Source of the DNA: Armigeres subalbatus
Lineage: Eukaryota > Arthropoda > Insecta > Diptera > Culicidae
Assembly: GCF_024139115.2 (NCBI RefSeq)
Contig: NW_026942669.1
Coordinates: forward strand, 310,001 to 374,000
Direction of reading: 5' to 3'
DNA: 64,000 bases
A program made the translations under genes and the position numbers. Of this stretch, positions 45,191 to 56,275 are shown one piece after another (the first letter of the stretch is position 1; each line of letters opens with the position of its first letter). Under the pieces are notes generated by a model. It made no database searches and had not been told where the DNA came from. It was given only the letters and a program-made list of their open reading frames with translations.

Positions 45191-46450
45191 CTGTATGTCC
45201 CACAAAAAAAAGCGAAAATCCATACCTCAGTTTCAAATAAGTTTTTTTTTCAGGGAAAATAAAAAAAAACACAATTTTATTTAGGAATTCGTTTATTAAG
45301 CTTTTCATGATTACATTACTCAATATGTCCACCATTCTTCTCGATCACTTTCTCCAAAAGGGGACGAAATCGAGAGCATACCTTTTGAATGTATGAGTCA
45401 GTCATCGAGTTCCATGCCTTGGTAATGAAAGCTTTCAGGGTGCTAACACTGGGGTGAGAACGTTCAGAGGCCTTAGCCTGAACTTATGCCCATATTGAGT
45501 AATCCAAAGGATTCAAGTCCGGGCTGCTAGGAGGCCAAATGTCCTTTGGCCAAAATTCCATGTTTTCCTTCAGCCACGCTTGAGTCTTTTTTGAGGTATG
45601 ACACGGTGCTCCGTCTTGTTGGAAAATGACGTGTTGGTGTGTTCCGAAGTTGGCTTTCATCCATGGCAGAACGTGGTCCTTCAAAATGTTCATGTAAACC
45701 TCGGTATTAACTTTTAATCCAGTTTTGATAAATACTGGAGGCATTTTCAAGCCATTGGACGCAACTGAACCAAAAACCATAACTCCGGCCGGATGTTTGG
45801 TTGCGAACTTGAATTTCACCATCTCTGGAACATCCTCAATCTTCTTCGGCGAAATAAATCTGTCTGTACGTGTGTTAGATACGGGATCGATGGTGAACAT
45901 TTTCTCATCGGAGAATACGATGATGGTATGCTTCTATTTTAATACTGACACCAAACGTTTCGAGCGCTCCAGCCGTAGTTGTTTGATTCGGTCCGTTAGA
46001 AGGTGGCGCTTTACTCTTGCTCTAGACGAACATTTTAAGTCATCATGGACCAACCGTTGCATAGTAGTTTTCGAAATATTGGCTTCCTTAGCCAATTTTC
46101 GGATCGATCTGATAGGATTTCGCCTCACTTTGTCTCTCACTGATCCCGGCTTCCGTGGACGTGGTCCATCAAGGAGTGAACGTTGGATACGGTAAACGGT
46201 AGCCAAGTGGCATCCCACAATCGTTGCAATTTCTTTTACGGGCTTTTGGGCAAGCAGCAAACTAGTCACAACCTCCTTTACCTACATTTTTTTAACTTTA
46301 TTACACGCGAACCACTGTTTTGTTTACATCGTCTCAGCTCAGAGTAAACAGTCAGATGATTATACACATGCATTAAAACAGTAAAAAAATGTTTAAAGCT
46401 ACCCAAAAATAAGTATTGAAAACTTTCGCATTTTTTTATGGAACATACTG
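45191..46450 (-). mobile_element. Mariner-like element, 1260 bp, TA target duplication
   Basis: Ends ctgtatgtcccacaaaaaaa and complement of cagtatgttccataaaaaaa, with TA at 45189-45190 and 46451-46452. The empty site is visible in the opposite LTR arm, which confirms the boundaries. Encodes the transposase pseudogene 45316-46287. Confidence 0.9.
45316..46287 (-). pseudogene. Mariner/Tc1-type transposase, full-length frame with three stops
   Basis: From ATG 46287 to TAA 45316-45318 the frame has 323 codons without a frameshift, close to usual mariner length. A helix-turn-helix (VKEIATIVGCHLATVYRI) and a second one (IRKLAKEANISKTTMQRLV) precede the catalytic domain. The catalytic residues are present: D127 (VFSDEKMF), D225 (FQQDGAPCH) and D262 (PDLNPLDYSIW), i.e. 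DD(36)D by residues between the last two. Three in-frame stops break it: codon 2 (46282-46284), 45934-45936 and 45484-45486. It is inactive as it stands. Spacing is close to the DD37D (maT-type) group; subgroup is inference. Confidence 0.9.
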
Positions 46451-46539
46451 TAGGTGGTGCCCATTACGGGAAATGATGAGGTTTCATATGAGATTTTGAT
46501 CCATCAGCCAAATCCCGCAAATATATTTGTATTGCGTAC

Positions 46540-46695
46540 TAGCTGACCCGACGAACTTCGTTTCGCCTAAAATTGATTTATTCTCGAATTATGAAGAAAT
46601 TGATGTTTCATTTGAATGGGGGAGGGGTCTTGTACTATCTTATGAACCTTCCCTGGCTCCAGAAACCGACGCATACAAATTTTCACGCCGATCGG
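46540..46695 (+). mobile_element. Dispersed repeat starting tagctgacccgacgaacttcg
   Basis: Present in the right LTR arm but absent from the left arm. Same start and body (gacgaactt.gtttcgcctaaaattgatttattctc) as 63714-64000. A widespread insect repeat type of unclear class. Confidence 0.65.
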
Positions 46696-46981
46696 TTCCA
46701 ATTAGTTTGCTGTATTCAGAGCTGAGCCTTTGTATAGCATTCTAACTCTATTTAGGCACCTCGAATCAATTAATGCCATTTGGCATGAACGATTCGATGT
46801 CTGTGTCTGGAACAATCTTGGGACAAATAACAACTAAACATTTTATTGCCTACTTTCAGGATTACTTCTTGAATCCAGACATCGAATCAACAAATAAAAC
46901 AGACACAATATAGCACAAACGATACAGACTCGATCGAATATTTAAACTATTCGAACAAAATAAAACCAACCGTAACAAACT

Positions 46982-47845
46982 TCATAAAAATGTAGGAATT
47001 TCACAACATGTCTAGTTGATGGTGGAATATTTCGAATATTGCACTGGATGCAAATCAGGTTAATTTTGCACCTCTTCAACTGTTGAGGAATTAAAATAGG
47101 CACTTCATCAAATTCCTCTTGACTAAACAGCTAAGCTTTCCTTATTTGCTAATCAGTGTTTGAACAGAATCATTGAAATTGCGCAATGTATCAATAGCTG
47201 ACTGGGGATGGTTATGTCAGTCATTCTTACTGGGAAAATCTCAGCGAATCAATAATCACAAAAATCTATTACAGCACCCTCCAGACAGTATTGAAAAGGA
47301 AAGGAATATTAGTATGTGATCTTTGTTATTCACATACCGTCTTTACCTCTCCTTCTCCACAATAATCATAGGATAGGAGATTTACAAGGCTGTTACTAAT
47401 TAATCAAATTCCAATCCGTGAAATCCGCAACTACCGGTGCTATCAGATTCGTCAAATCGACATTATAAAAGCAGATTAGTCGTTTTGAAAATTTGGTTTT
47501 GAAATCAAGAAAATAACTTTTTCGTTTGTCATAAGACGAATTTGTACAATCCCATTGAATTTCACCACTTAATTGTATCTTGACAGATACGTATTTCGAC
47601 CTCAACAGTAAGGCCGCGTTCAGTGTCTCGTACTTGACTCGACTCGAAGTCGCTCAAAATAACTTTCTTAACAACTTTTTCGTATCCTGAAACAAGTGCA
47701 ACCAAAACAAAAAACGAGAAGCAGACTTGCCAGGTTCTCGCTTGATTATAGTTGGAGACACTGTTTACAGATCCGTGTAAGGCAATATTTATTCATCTTG
47801 CGACTCAACACTATTCTCTGGTGTGAAATATCAATAATGAAAACC
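46982..47845. other. Gene-free stretch
   Basis: No gene supported. On the minus strand, 47575-47635 reads ..ggccttactgttgagGTCGAAATACGTATCTG, similar to motifs at 15976-16013 and to the GAAAcGT inverted-repeat family. Confidence 0.35.
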
Positions 47846-48222
47846 CAGATTAATCCACCTAGCGGTGATGGTGCCTTTCTCGTTCGTTCAAAAGGTTTGG
47901 AAAAATCTCAAATAACACCAATATGTGGATTGGTCTTATTTTTCATATTTGTTTATATCCATAAAAAAAATTATCGCCAAACGCAATTTGTTGCAAACAA
48001 ATCGGATGAGCATAAGAGCAAAAAATGGCATTTTATTTTGTAGTTTTAAAATTAGTATTTTCGCCATAACTTTTGACCCAATTGTACGATCCGGCCAAGT
48101 TTCCATAGGAAACAATGGGACAAGATTCTGCGTCGAATGCAATCTGTTGCGAGCGACCTGAGAAGCACATATATTGCACATCAATCACAGTAACTTATAT
48201 ATGACCAGATTCAGTCACAATA

Positions 48223-48342
48223 GGGCACTGCACGGAAAAATCTCTTTCTCTTTCGTTCTTCATAAGATTTGACGTTTACTGGCCTTGTTGTTTTCTAATT
48301 TTTATGCAGCGAGAAAGAGACAAAGCAGCCCGTGCAGTGCCC
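48223..48342. mobile_element. 120-bp TA-flanked MITE (copy 2 of 2)
   Basis: gggcactgcacgg..cccgtgcagtgccc between TA dinucleotides (48221-48222, 48343-48344). Same 120-bp length and interior (gacgtttactggccttgttgtttt) as the complement of 30701-30820. Confidence 0.85.
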
Positions 48343-48349
48343 TATATGG

Positions 48350-51300
48350 TTACTGCAAATCGGTTGAGGAAAAGTGCCCGAAAAATGAGTGTGTTTTTTT
48401 AGCGATTTTTCCATAAAAAATGGTATAACTTTCGATCCCATAGTCCGATATGGCCAATTTTCAATAGGAAACAACGGGACAGGATTCTGCGTCGAATGCA
48501 ACTTGTTGCAAGCAAATCGGTTGAGAATAAGTGCCCGAAAAATGAGTGACATTTTTTACGCGATTTTTTCGTATGAATTTGTATTTTGGCCATAACTTTC
48601 GATCCCATAGTCCGATCTGGCTAATTTCAAATAGGAAACAATGGGACAAGATTCTGCGTCGAATGCAACTTGTTGCGAGCAAACCGGTTGAAGATAAGTG
48701 CCCGAAAAATGAGCGACATTTTCTACGCGATTTTTTCGTATGAATTTGTGTTTTGGCCATAACTTTCGATCCCATAGTCCGATCTGGCCAATTTCAAATA
48801 GGAAACAATGGGACAAGATTCTGCGTCGAATGCAACTTGTTGCAAGCAAATCGGTTGAGGATAAGTGCCTGAAAAATGAGTGACATTTTTTACGCGATTT
48901 TTTCGTATGAATTTGTGTTTTGGCCATAACTTTCGATCCCATAGTCCGATCTAGCCAATTTCAAATAGGAAACAATGGGACAAGATTCTGCGTCGAATGC
49001 AACTTGTTGCAAGCAAATCGGTTGAGGATAAGTGCCCGAAAAATGAGTGACATTTTTACGCGATTTTTCGTATGAATTTGTATTTTGACCATAACTTTCG
49101 ATCCCATAGTCCGATCTGGCCAATTTCAAATAGGAAATAATGGGACAAGATTCTGCGTCGAATGCAACTTGTTGCAAGCAAATCGGTTGAGAATGAGTGC
49201 CCGAAAATGAGTGACATTTTTACGCGATTTTTCGTATGAATTTGTATTTTGGCCATAACTTTCGATCCTATCGTCCGATCTGGCTAATTTCAAATAGGAA
49301 ACAATGGGACAAGATTCTGCGTCGAATGCAACTTGTTGCGAGCAAACCGGTTGAAGATAAGTGCCCGAAAAATGAGCGACATTTTCTACGCGATTTTTTC
49401 GTATGAATTTGTGTTTTGGCCATAACTTTCGATCCCATAGTCCGATCTGGCCAATTTCAAATAGGAAACAATGGGACAGGATTCTGCGTCGAATGTAACT
49501 TGTTGCGAGCAAATCGGTTGAAGATAAATGCCCGAAAAATGAGTGACATTTACGCGATTTTTTCGTATGAATTTGTATTTTGGCCATAACTTTCGATCCC
49601 ATAGTCCGATCTGGCCAATTTCAAATAGGAAACAATGGGACAAGATTCTGCGTCGAATGCAACTTGTTGCAAGCAAATCGGTTGAGGATAAGTGCCTGAA
49701 AAATGAGTGACATTTTTTACGCGATTTTTTCGTATGAATTTGTGTTTTGGCCATAACTTTCGATCCCATAGTCCGATCTAGCCAATTTCAAATAGGAAAC
49801 AATGGGACAAGATTCTGCGTCGAATGCAACTTGTTGCAAGCAAATCGGTTGAGGATAAGTGCCCGAAAAATGAGTGACATTTTTTACGCGATTTTTTCGT
49901 ATGAATTTGTATTTTGACCATAACTTTCGATCCCATAGTCCGATCTGGCCAATTTCAAATAGGAAATAATGGGACAAGATTCTGCGTCGAATGCAACTTG
50001 TTGCAAGCAAATCGGTTGAGAATGAGTGCCCGAAAAATGAGTGACATTTTTTACGCGATTTTTTCGTATGAATTTGTATTTTGGCCATAACTTTCGATCC
50101 CATAGTCCGATCTGGCTAATTTCAAATAGGAAACAATGGGACAAGATTCTGCGTCGAATGCAACTTGTTGCGAGCAAACCGGTTGAAGATAAGTGCCCGA
50201 AAAATGAGTGACATTTTCTACGCGATTTTTTCGTATGAATTTGTGTTTTGGCCATAACTTTCGATCCCATAGTCCGATCTGGCCAATTTCAAATAGGAAA
50301 CAATGGGACAGGATTCTGCGTCGAATGTAACTTGTTGCGAGCAAATCGGTTGAAGATAAGTGCCCGAAAAATGAGTGACATTTACGCGATTCTTTTCGTA
50401 TGAATTTGTATTTTGGCCATAACTTTCGATCCCATAGTCCGATCTGGCCAATTTCAAATAGGAAACAATGGGACAAGATTCTGCGTCGAATGCAACTTGT
50501 TGCAAGCAAATCGGTTGAGGATAAGTGCCTGAAAAATGAGTGACATTTTTTACGCGATTTTTTCGTATGAATTTGTGTTTTGGCCATAACTTTCGATCCC
50601 ATAGTCCGATCTAGCCAATTTCAAATAGGAAACAATGGGACAAGATTCTGCGTCGAATGCAACTTGTTGCAAGCAAATCGGTTGAGGATAAGTGCCCGAA
50701 AAATGAGTGACATTTTTTACGCGATTTTTTCGTATGAATTTGTATTTTGACCATAACTTTCGATCCCATAGTCCGATCTGGCCAATTTCAAATAGGAAAT
50801 AATGGGACAAGATTCTGCGTCGAATGCAACTTGTTGCGAGCAAATCGGTTGAAAATAAGTGCCCGAAAAATGAGTGACATTTTTTACGCGATTTTTTCGT
50901 ATGAATTTGTGTTTTGGCCATAACTTTCGATCCCATAGTCCGATCTGGCCAATTTCAAATAGGAAACAATGAGACAGGATTCTGCGTCGAATGCAACTTG
51001 TTGCAAGCAAATCAGTTGAGGATAAGTGCCCGAAAAATGATTGACATTTTTTACGCGATTTTTTTGTATGAATTTGTATTTTGGCCATAACTTTCGATCC
51101 CATAGTCCGATCTGGCCAATTTCAAATAGGAAACAATGGGACAAGATTCTGCGTCGAATGCAACTTGTTGCAAGCAAATCGGTTGAGGATAAGTGCCCGA
51201 AAAATGAGTGACATTTTTTACGCGATTTTTTTGTATGAATTTGTATTTTGGCCATAACTTTCGATCCCATAGTTTGATCTGGCCAATTTCAAATAGGAAA

Positions 51301-51390
51301 CAATGGGACAGGATCCTGCGTCGAATGCAACTTGTTGCGAGCAAATCGGTTGAGGATAAGTGCCCGAAAAATGAGTGACATTTTTGAGTA
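48350..51390 (+). repeat. 18 contiguous 167-bp tandem units with five-unit higher-order structure
   Basis: gattctgcgtcgaatg recurs every 164-168 bp from 48484 to 51312; one more copy at 48126 is isolated by a MITE. Diagnostic variants recur about 832 bp apart: 'gatctagcc' at 48947/49774/50607, 'gaaataatggg' at 49132/49964/50797, shortened 'gacatttacgcg' at 49546/50378. The many minus ORFs of 95-183 codons with near-identical sequence are consequences of the array, not genes. Confidence 0.95.
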
Positions 51391-51395
51391 GTTTT

Positions 51396-51396
<1 letters not shown>

Positions 51397-51468
<72 letters not shown>
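51397..51468 (+). repeat. (CA)36 microsatellite
   Basis: Uninterrupted CA dinucleotides at the point where other family N copies have only a short CA-rich stretch. The poly-Cys/Val ORF is an artefact. Confidence 0.97.
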
Positions 51469-51472
<4 letters not shown>

Positions 51473-51604
51473 TCACCTCAATTCGTCGAACTGAGTCGAT
51501 TGGTATATAACACTATGGGTCTCCGGGCCTTCTATAAAAAGTTTGTTTTTGGAGCGATCATATAGCCTTTACCGTATACTGAGTATACGAGAAAGGCAAA
51601 AACG

Positions 51605-53296
51605 AACCTTATTTACGTACGATTCGTATACCTTAAAGATTATAACGCAAGTAGATAATGTATTAATCATCATCCTCTGTAGCTCTCAACAGCTTTCAAG
51701 TATTACATCAACATGCCATGCCCAAAAAGTATCGAAAATAGCGCGGCACTACGTTATTTGTTGGATGAATCATTACTTTTGTAAATAAAAATAATCTCTT
51801 CCGTGGGTCCTGCTTTGCAAGTGCGCACACTACTGCCTGCAACTACAGATACAGCGAGCAGCACGTTCGTTGACTCTGATCTCCAATATAGTCCCGGGCT
51901 GAAGCTAGACCGTGCCGTTTCTACTTATCATTTTGGGAACTATACTTTTTGTGCACTTCAATCTCAAGCGACCGCACCAGCAACCGCCTTCATCTGATAG
52001 TCCAGCAGAGTAGCGAATAGTGATGATGGATGCTCTCACGGTTCAGATGCCCACTGTTTTAATGTGTTTATGTTGCGGCTGTTGCTTCTACTAAGAGAGC
52101 CGTCGTAATTTTTATGGTGATAAATGGGCCCCGTTGTTGATATGGAATTCATTCACATTTCCACTTTGAGAGTCTTTTTTCCTGTCAGTTGACCTCAAGC
52201 GACGCTATAGTTTTCCGGGTTTGGTCGTTGTCATTGGCCATTTTTGTTTACAATGCATAATGATGATACTTAACGTTGCTAATTTTGATGTATTTTATTT
52301 GAATTATAAATAAAATTTGGAATTGAATGAAATTAGAGTTTTGAATTTTAAATAATAATAAAGTTTAAAGCAGGGAAACAATGATGACTTGTGCTGCTCT
52401 TGCAGCACGCACCATTAATTGTGAAATGGGACAAACTATTATTTGTTTTATGGGCCTTAAATGCGGCTAGGTTTGACACAATCTGTGCATTGTTTATGAA
52501 TTGTTTTTGGATATGTGTTTGATTTATGCATTAATTGGTGTTTTGCCTTATGTGTGTTACTGATGAGCCAGCCCACGGCTACAAGTCTCTGTAATTAAAA
52601 ATTAAAAAATAAAAATAAAAACAAAAAAGTCGGGTTATAATTCCCATTCCTGGCTTAAAAACGAATGTGCACATGCAGTGTTGACTAAATCGTGATATGT
52701 TACTCGATTTATATTGAATATCAAATTGGATCAATCCATATAACGTAACGAATTAGTCGGATGTAGCACCGGTGCTCTCAGGCTTGTTTTTGATCTCCCT
52801 ATTTGGAACATTGCCGCCTTGCAGTTCAGTGTTCGTTAAGCACTCCACAGTTATTAACTGCGAGGTTTCTACGTCAGGTTACTTATTGTGCATTCGTATA
52901 ACAGGAGGCTAACACGATGATGCCCAGGGAAATCGACATAATTTCCAACCCGAAAATTTCCTAGACCAGCATAGAAAAGGAAGGGTCCTACATCTTCCTA
53001 TCTAACAATGTGCAATTCATTAGGGAGGTTCCAGGTTCACATTTCTTCCTGAGAGCCAGAGTAAACACGACAAGCGATCCGACGCGACTCACGTTAAAGA
53101 ATAACAATCATTATCAACAGGCTGTCAAATTTCACTGTCGTGACGCATCGCACGTCGCGTTTACTCTGGCCCCTTATTTAAACACTTTTTTAAGCGGATT
53201 ATTAAATCAAAGCGTTTTACCTTTAAAAAAATATCGCTATTTTTGACGTCGGTTTTTTAACCAGTTTTTTTACGTGGATTATGAGATTTGGAAACG
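51605..53296. other. Gene-free stretch
   Basis: No gene supported; short ORFs at 51803-51997 and 53010-53246 have no recognisable feature. Confidence 0.3.
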
Positions 53297-53448
53297 TCCA
53301 CAAATTACGTAACGCTTAGAGGGGGGAGGGGGGGTTGAGTAAAGTGTGACGATCCATACAAAATTTTCAGAAGCTTCATACAAAAAGTGTGACATAGGGG
53401 GGAGGGGGGGTTGAAAAAGTTCAATTTTTCCGTTACGTAATTAATGGA
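53297..53448. mobile_element. 152-bp MITE with tcca..attacgtaacg ends and G-rich core
   Basis: tccacaaattacgtaacg is inverted as cgttacgtaattaatgga. Two copies each of gtgtgac and ggggggaggggggg lie inside. The G runs could form quadruplexes. Confidence 0.75.
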
Positions 53449-54756
53449 TCTTCCCTTTATGCATTTATGTGTTGTCAAAATCGAATGGCTTTGTTGCCAA
53501 AATCGAAAGTTGTCAAAACTGAATGTTATCAAAATCGAATGGGGTTTATTGTCTGTATATTATTTTCTATATAAATTTTCAATCAAGTGTTTTAAACAGA
53601 AGCATTGCAAATCCAAGAAATCAAATAAAAGCCTATTTTCGTTTCATAAATGTGCAATTCATGGCAGAAAATATAGTTCTTGAACAACTGGTTGCATAAA
53701 TATCTATTTAAAACTTAATATAATTTTCGACTCTTCCTTAACGCAGGGAAATTTACATTTCTGACCAATTTCAATAACTTTTTAATTTGTTACAATTCAA
53801 AGTTACAAAAAAATAATAAAGGTATTCCCCGTCTTGGCTTCGACATGGTTAAATTAGCGACATTTGGAAATATGGGTTTAAATTTTTCGCACCATATTGA
53901 CTTGCTGTCAAATCGTTTTGACCGCTCAAGAATAGGCCATAATCGAAGTAATGAGCTTTCATGTCATTATGTCAGCTTATTATCATCGTCAGCAAATAGT
54001 GCATCGTTGAAGCAAATCACACGAGAGCCACAAATATAGCATTCCTTCGCGAAATCAGATGACATCGTGTGGTCATATTTTTTTACGATAATCGTGAAAG
54101 TTCGCCTGGCAAACTCGTATCCTAGGGTCTTGATGTAGATCTTTCACATACATGATCTTTTCCGCTAATGTCACTACGTCTTAAAACTAAACCAGACTCA
54201 TGCAGTGGAGGAGATCGTTGCTAATGACTCATTTAGGTCTTCGTGCCTGAAAGTGGCAGGAAAAGGAAGCATCACGGAATCAGTCGCGAGGAGCGGGGAC
54301 CCAAACAAGACTAATCGCTTAAGTCAGCTACCTGAATTGAGTCGCAGCGGCCGTTGTCCGGAGCCCCAAATACAACATCACGAATTCCTCCCTCTATTAG
54401 CGACACAGCAAGAAAACAAAGTGTCAGTTCTGATTCGCTGCTGCTTTGGCGAGGTCGGTCGGCTACACAAACAGTCATCGTCCTCCGTTGTACTTCGTGA
54501 GGAAGTTGAACGTTAAAGTCACGGTCAAAGAACTTGGTGCGACCAACGGAAGGAACTGCCACAGGGAAAAGGAAGCACTTCTTTATGTTGTGACTCTTGC
54601 TTCTCTGTAGGTATGCGAGTAAAAACTTGAGAATCAATCCAATCATACCGCATGCGTATGGTTCACCGACTCGAAGCTAACATTTCGCACGTTGTGAACC
54701 ACGAATCAGGTCCGAAATTTGAATATTATCTGATCGTGTCAGCTGCGTCGGAGCGC
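53449..54756. other. Gene-free stretch with short tandem motif
   Basis: 53466-53545 has four diverged 'gttgtcaaaatcgaa' units. Overlapping opposed ORFs at 54205-54646 are unrecognised. Confidence 0.3.
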
Positions 54757-54976
54757 ACATAAATGATTTATTGGGAACGACAGTCAGTTACGCAAGACTT
54801 TCCGTCTGCGTCCAACATAATCGGTGCAGTTGCAGCTCGGCAACGAGGCTGATGTATTTCTTGTATGTTTGGTCCATATCCAACCAAATTCACAATTCAC
54901 AATGAGCAGCAGCGAAACCGGAATGACTGGTATGACATCATCCAATCAAAACGTGCACAATTATCTTGATAAATAG
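54757..54976 (+). promoter_or_regulatory. Candidate core promoter, 5' UTR and short first ORF
   Basis: A TATA-like acataaatg (54757) is followed about 27 bp later by TCAGTT (54784-54789), the arthropod initiator consensus. An ATG at 54902 in good context (ttcacaATG) opens a 24-codon ORF rich in Ser/Thr/Met, ending TAG. A donor-like tg|gtatga at about 54929 could instead splice it. No following exon is recognised, so this is speculative. Confidence 0.25.
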
Positions 54977-55924
54977 GCTTCAAAAAAATGGCACTACTTC
55001 ACATGAGCAATAATTTACTCTTCGCTGGGCGCCTCGCCGACGAAAACAAAGTGGATATTGTTCAATCAGCCCGATAATTCGCCTAGAGTGCATTAGCTCG
55101 CAAAAAAGCCTCGAGATTGAGGAAAAAACCTGACCGTTCGCACTGACTGTTTTGAGTTTGCAGAGCTGTTACAACAATGCTTATCAAATGAACCAACATA
55201 GTGCAGCGATTTGTTACCATTCAATTTATTTCGTTTCGTTTATAATGCAGTAACAATCCTAAAATCATAATCTAATAGGTTCAAATAATTTATTTCACAG
55301 GACACATCTCCCCTACGTTAGCTAGTGATGCAGACCGTTATGTTAGGTTAGCTCGCTGGGCCTCCTAACAAATATTTATTTTTGGAGCGAACATTCAGGG
55401 TGTTTGTTTCCTGAGTGTCCATATTTTGGGGGAAGTTAGGGCATCCTAAGACACGAAAAAGTGCCCATGGAAAATTGGTTCCGGAAATCACTGCTAAGTG
55501 AGTTATTCAAAATTCTATGTTTTAATTTCAGATCAAAATTTTCTTCATGTATCTCATTAACCATTAGTCGTAGAAACTAGTTTACCACACAGAACGAAAG
55601 CCTGATTGTCTTAGCTTTTTGAACTTCTTTGACCTTATGTTGATTAAAGTAAAATTAAGTGCAATAATTTAGCAAACTATCATAAAAGGGTCAGAAAAAA
55701 ACTAGCTTTTTCAGGTAGTTCAGTGTTTTGCTCATCATCCCATTCGATGTTATGATGAACATTTTTCTTCAAAAGATTCTTATGTTTCATCTTTATCAAA
55801 GTGTCCACTGGTGTGTCAATTTAGAACTGTTCAAAAAATTCATCGAACGTCATTTTTCATCGCTATGTTTTCTTTGAAACGTTGATTGGCAATATTATCC
55901 ATTCTAAGCAAGTGGCATGATCGC

Positions 55925-55995
55925 ATATGCCCAGTTCTTATACAGGTTTAGATAGGTTCTTATACAGAATTGTTAGAAAATTTTACAATCACTAA
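55925..55995 (+). repeat. 'cccagttcttatac' repeat, copy 3
   Basis: atatgcccagttcttatacaggtttagataggttcttatac... matches 41697-41738 and the complement of 41090-41190. Confidence 0.6.
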
Positions 55996-56055
55996 TTTGT
56001 AAGATTGTAGAATTTCTAATCCCACAGACCAAGAATAAAAAAAAACAAATAAATA

Positions 56056-56275
56056 AAAAATTTCGATATTAAGGACGGCTACGCCGTCTTGAATTATAGA
56101 AACAAGATGTATATTTATTCGACGTTTCGACACGGGGATGGTGTCTTCATCAAAGGAAAAATACGATATTTGTTCCTAGTCTACAAATATCGTATTTTCC
56201 CCTGATGAAGACACCATCCCCGTGTCGAAACGTCGGATAAATATACATCTTGATTCAATAATTCAAGACTGCGTA
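56056..56275. repeat. Long inverted repeat with hammerhead-like core
   Basis: Arms about 56086-56173 and 56183-56269 are complementary with few mismatches around a 9-nt loop. The right arm reads CTGATGA (56202-56208), a hairpin gacac..gtgtc, and GAAAC (56227-56231) followed by gtcgg: the invariant core order of hammerhead ribozymes. The arm continues after the RTE insertion (58600-58623, ccgtccctaaaatcgaaat), matching the left-arm start aatttcgatattaaggacgg. Confidence 0.75.

Larger units (their letters stand above)
44578..46977. mobile_element. Two inverted LTR-like arms around a 64-bp centre, AACT on both sides
   Basis: The left arm (44578-45023) starts TGTTACGG and ends TTTGTTACA. The right arm (45088-46977) is its inverted counterpart, enlarged by a mariner element and one smaller insertion. 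AACT lies directly outside both TGTTACGG ends (44574-44577, 46978-46981), compatible with a 4-bp TSD. The centre begins ctggcaccctacgttgggc, like a tRNA primer-binding region after an LTR, and shows a related ..caacgtgggactcg on the other side. No gag/pol is left. It may alternatively be a foldback transposon with 446-bp inverted repeats. Confidence 0.75.
45088..46977 (-). repeat. Right LTR-like arm, inverted, carrying two insertions
   Basis: Complement of the left arm. Interrupted by the mariner-like element 45191-46450 (site: ..gagagacggc TA ggtggtgccc..; the left arm has the uninterrupted caccacctagccgtctctc) and by a block at about 46540-46695. Confidence 0.7.
47846..51604 (+). mobile_element. 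Family N repeat, copy 3, expanded by tandem amplification
   Basis: Starts gattaatccacctagcggtga..gcctttctcgtt and ends with the family tail cgaactgagtcgattggtatat..cttctataaaaagtt..acgagaaaggcaaa. The 167-bp central module, single in the copies at 10.3 and 14 kb, is here repeated 19 times, with a MITE between the first and second unit. Confidence 0.8.

Noticed and set aside
48484..51330. Regularly spaced repeats suggestive of a CRISPR-like array
   Set aside because: The whole 167-bp unit is repeated, with no unique spacers, in a eukaryotic genome.
48295..51476. About 20 overlapping ORFs of 66-183 codons with near-identical peptides, including a poly-Cys/Val start
   Set aside because: They repeat every 167 bp and in more than one frame, ending in a CA microsatellite; products of tandem non-coding DNA.
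54205..54646. Overlapping ORFs of 103 (plus) and 111 (minus) codons
   Set aside because: GC-richer but with no recognisable domain; they cannot both be real and neither has support.
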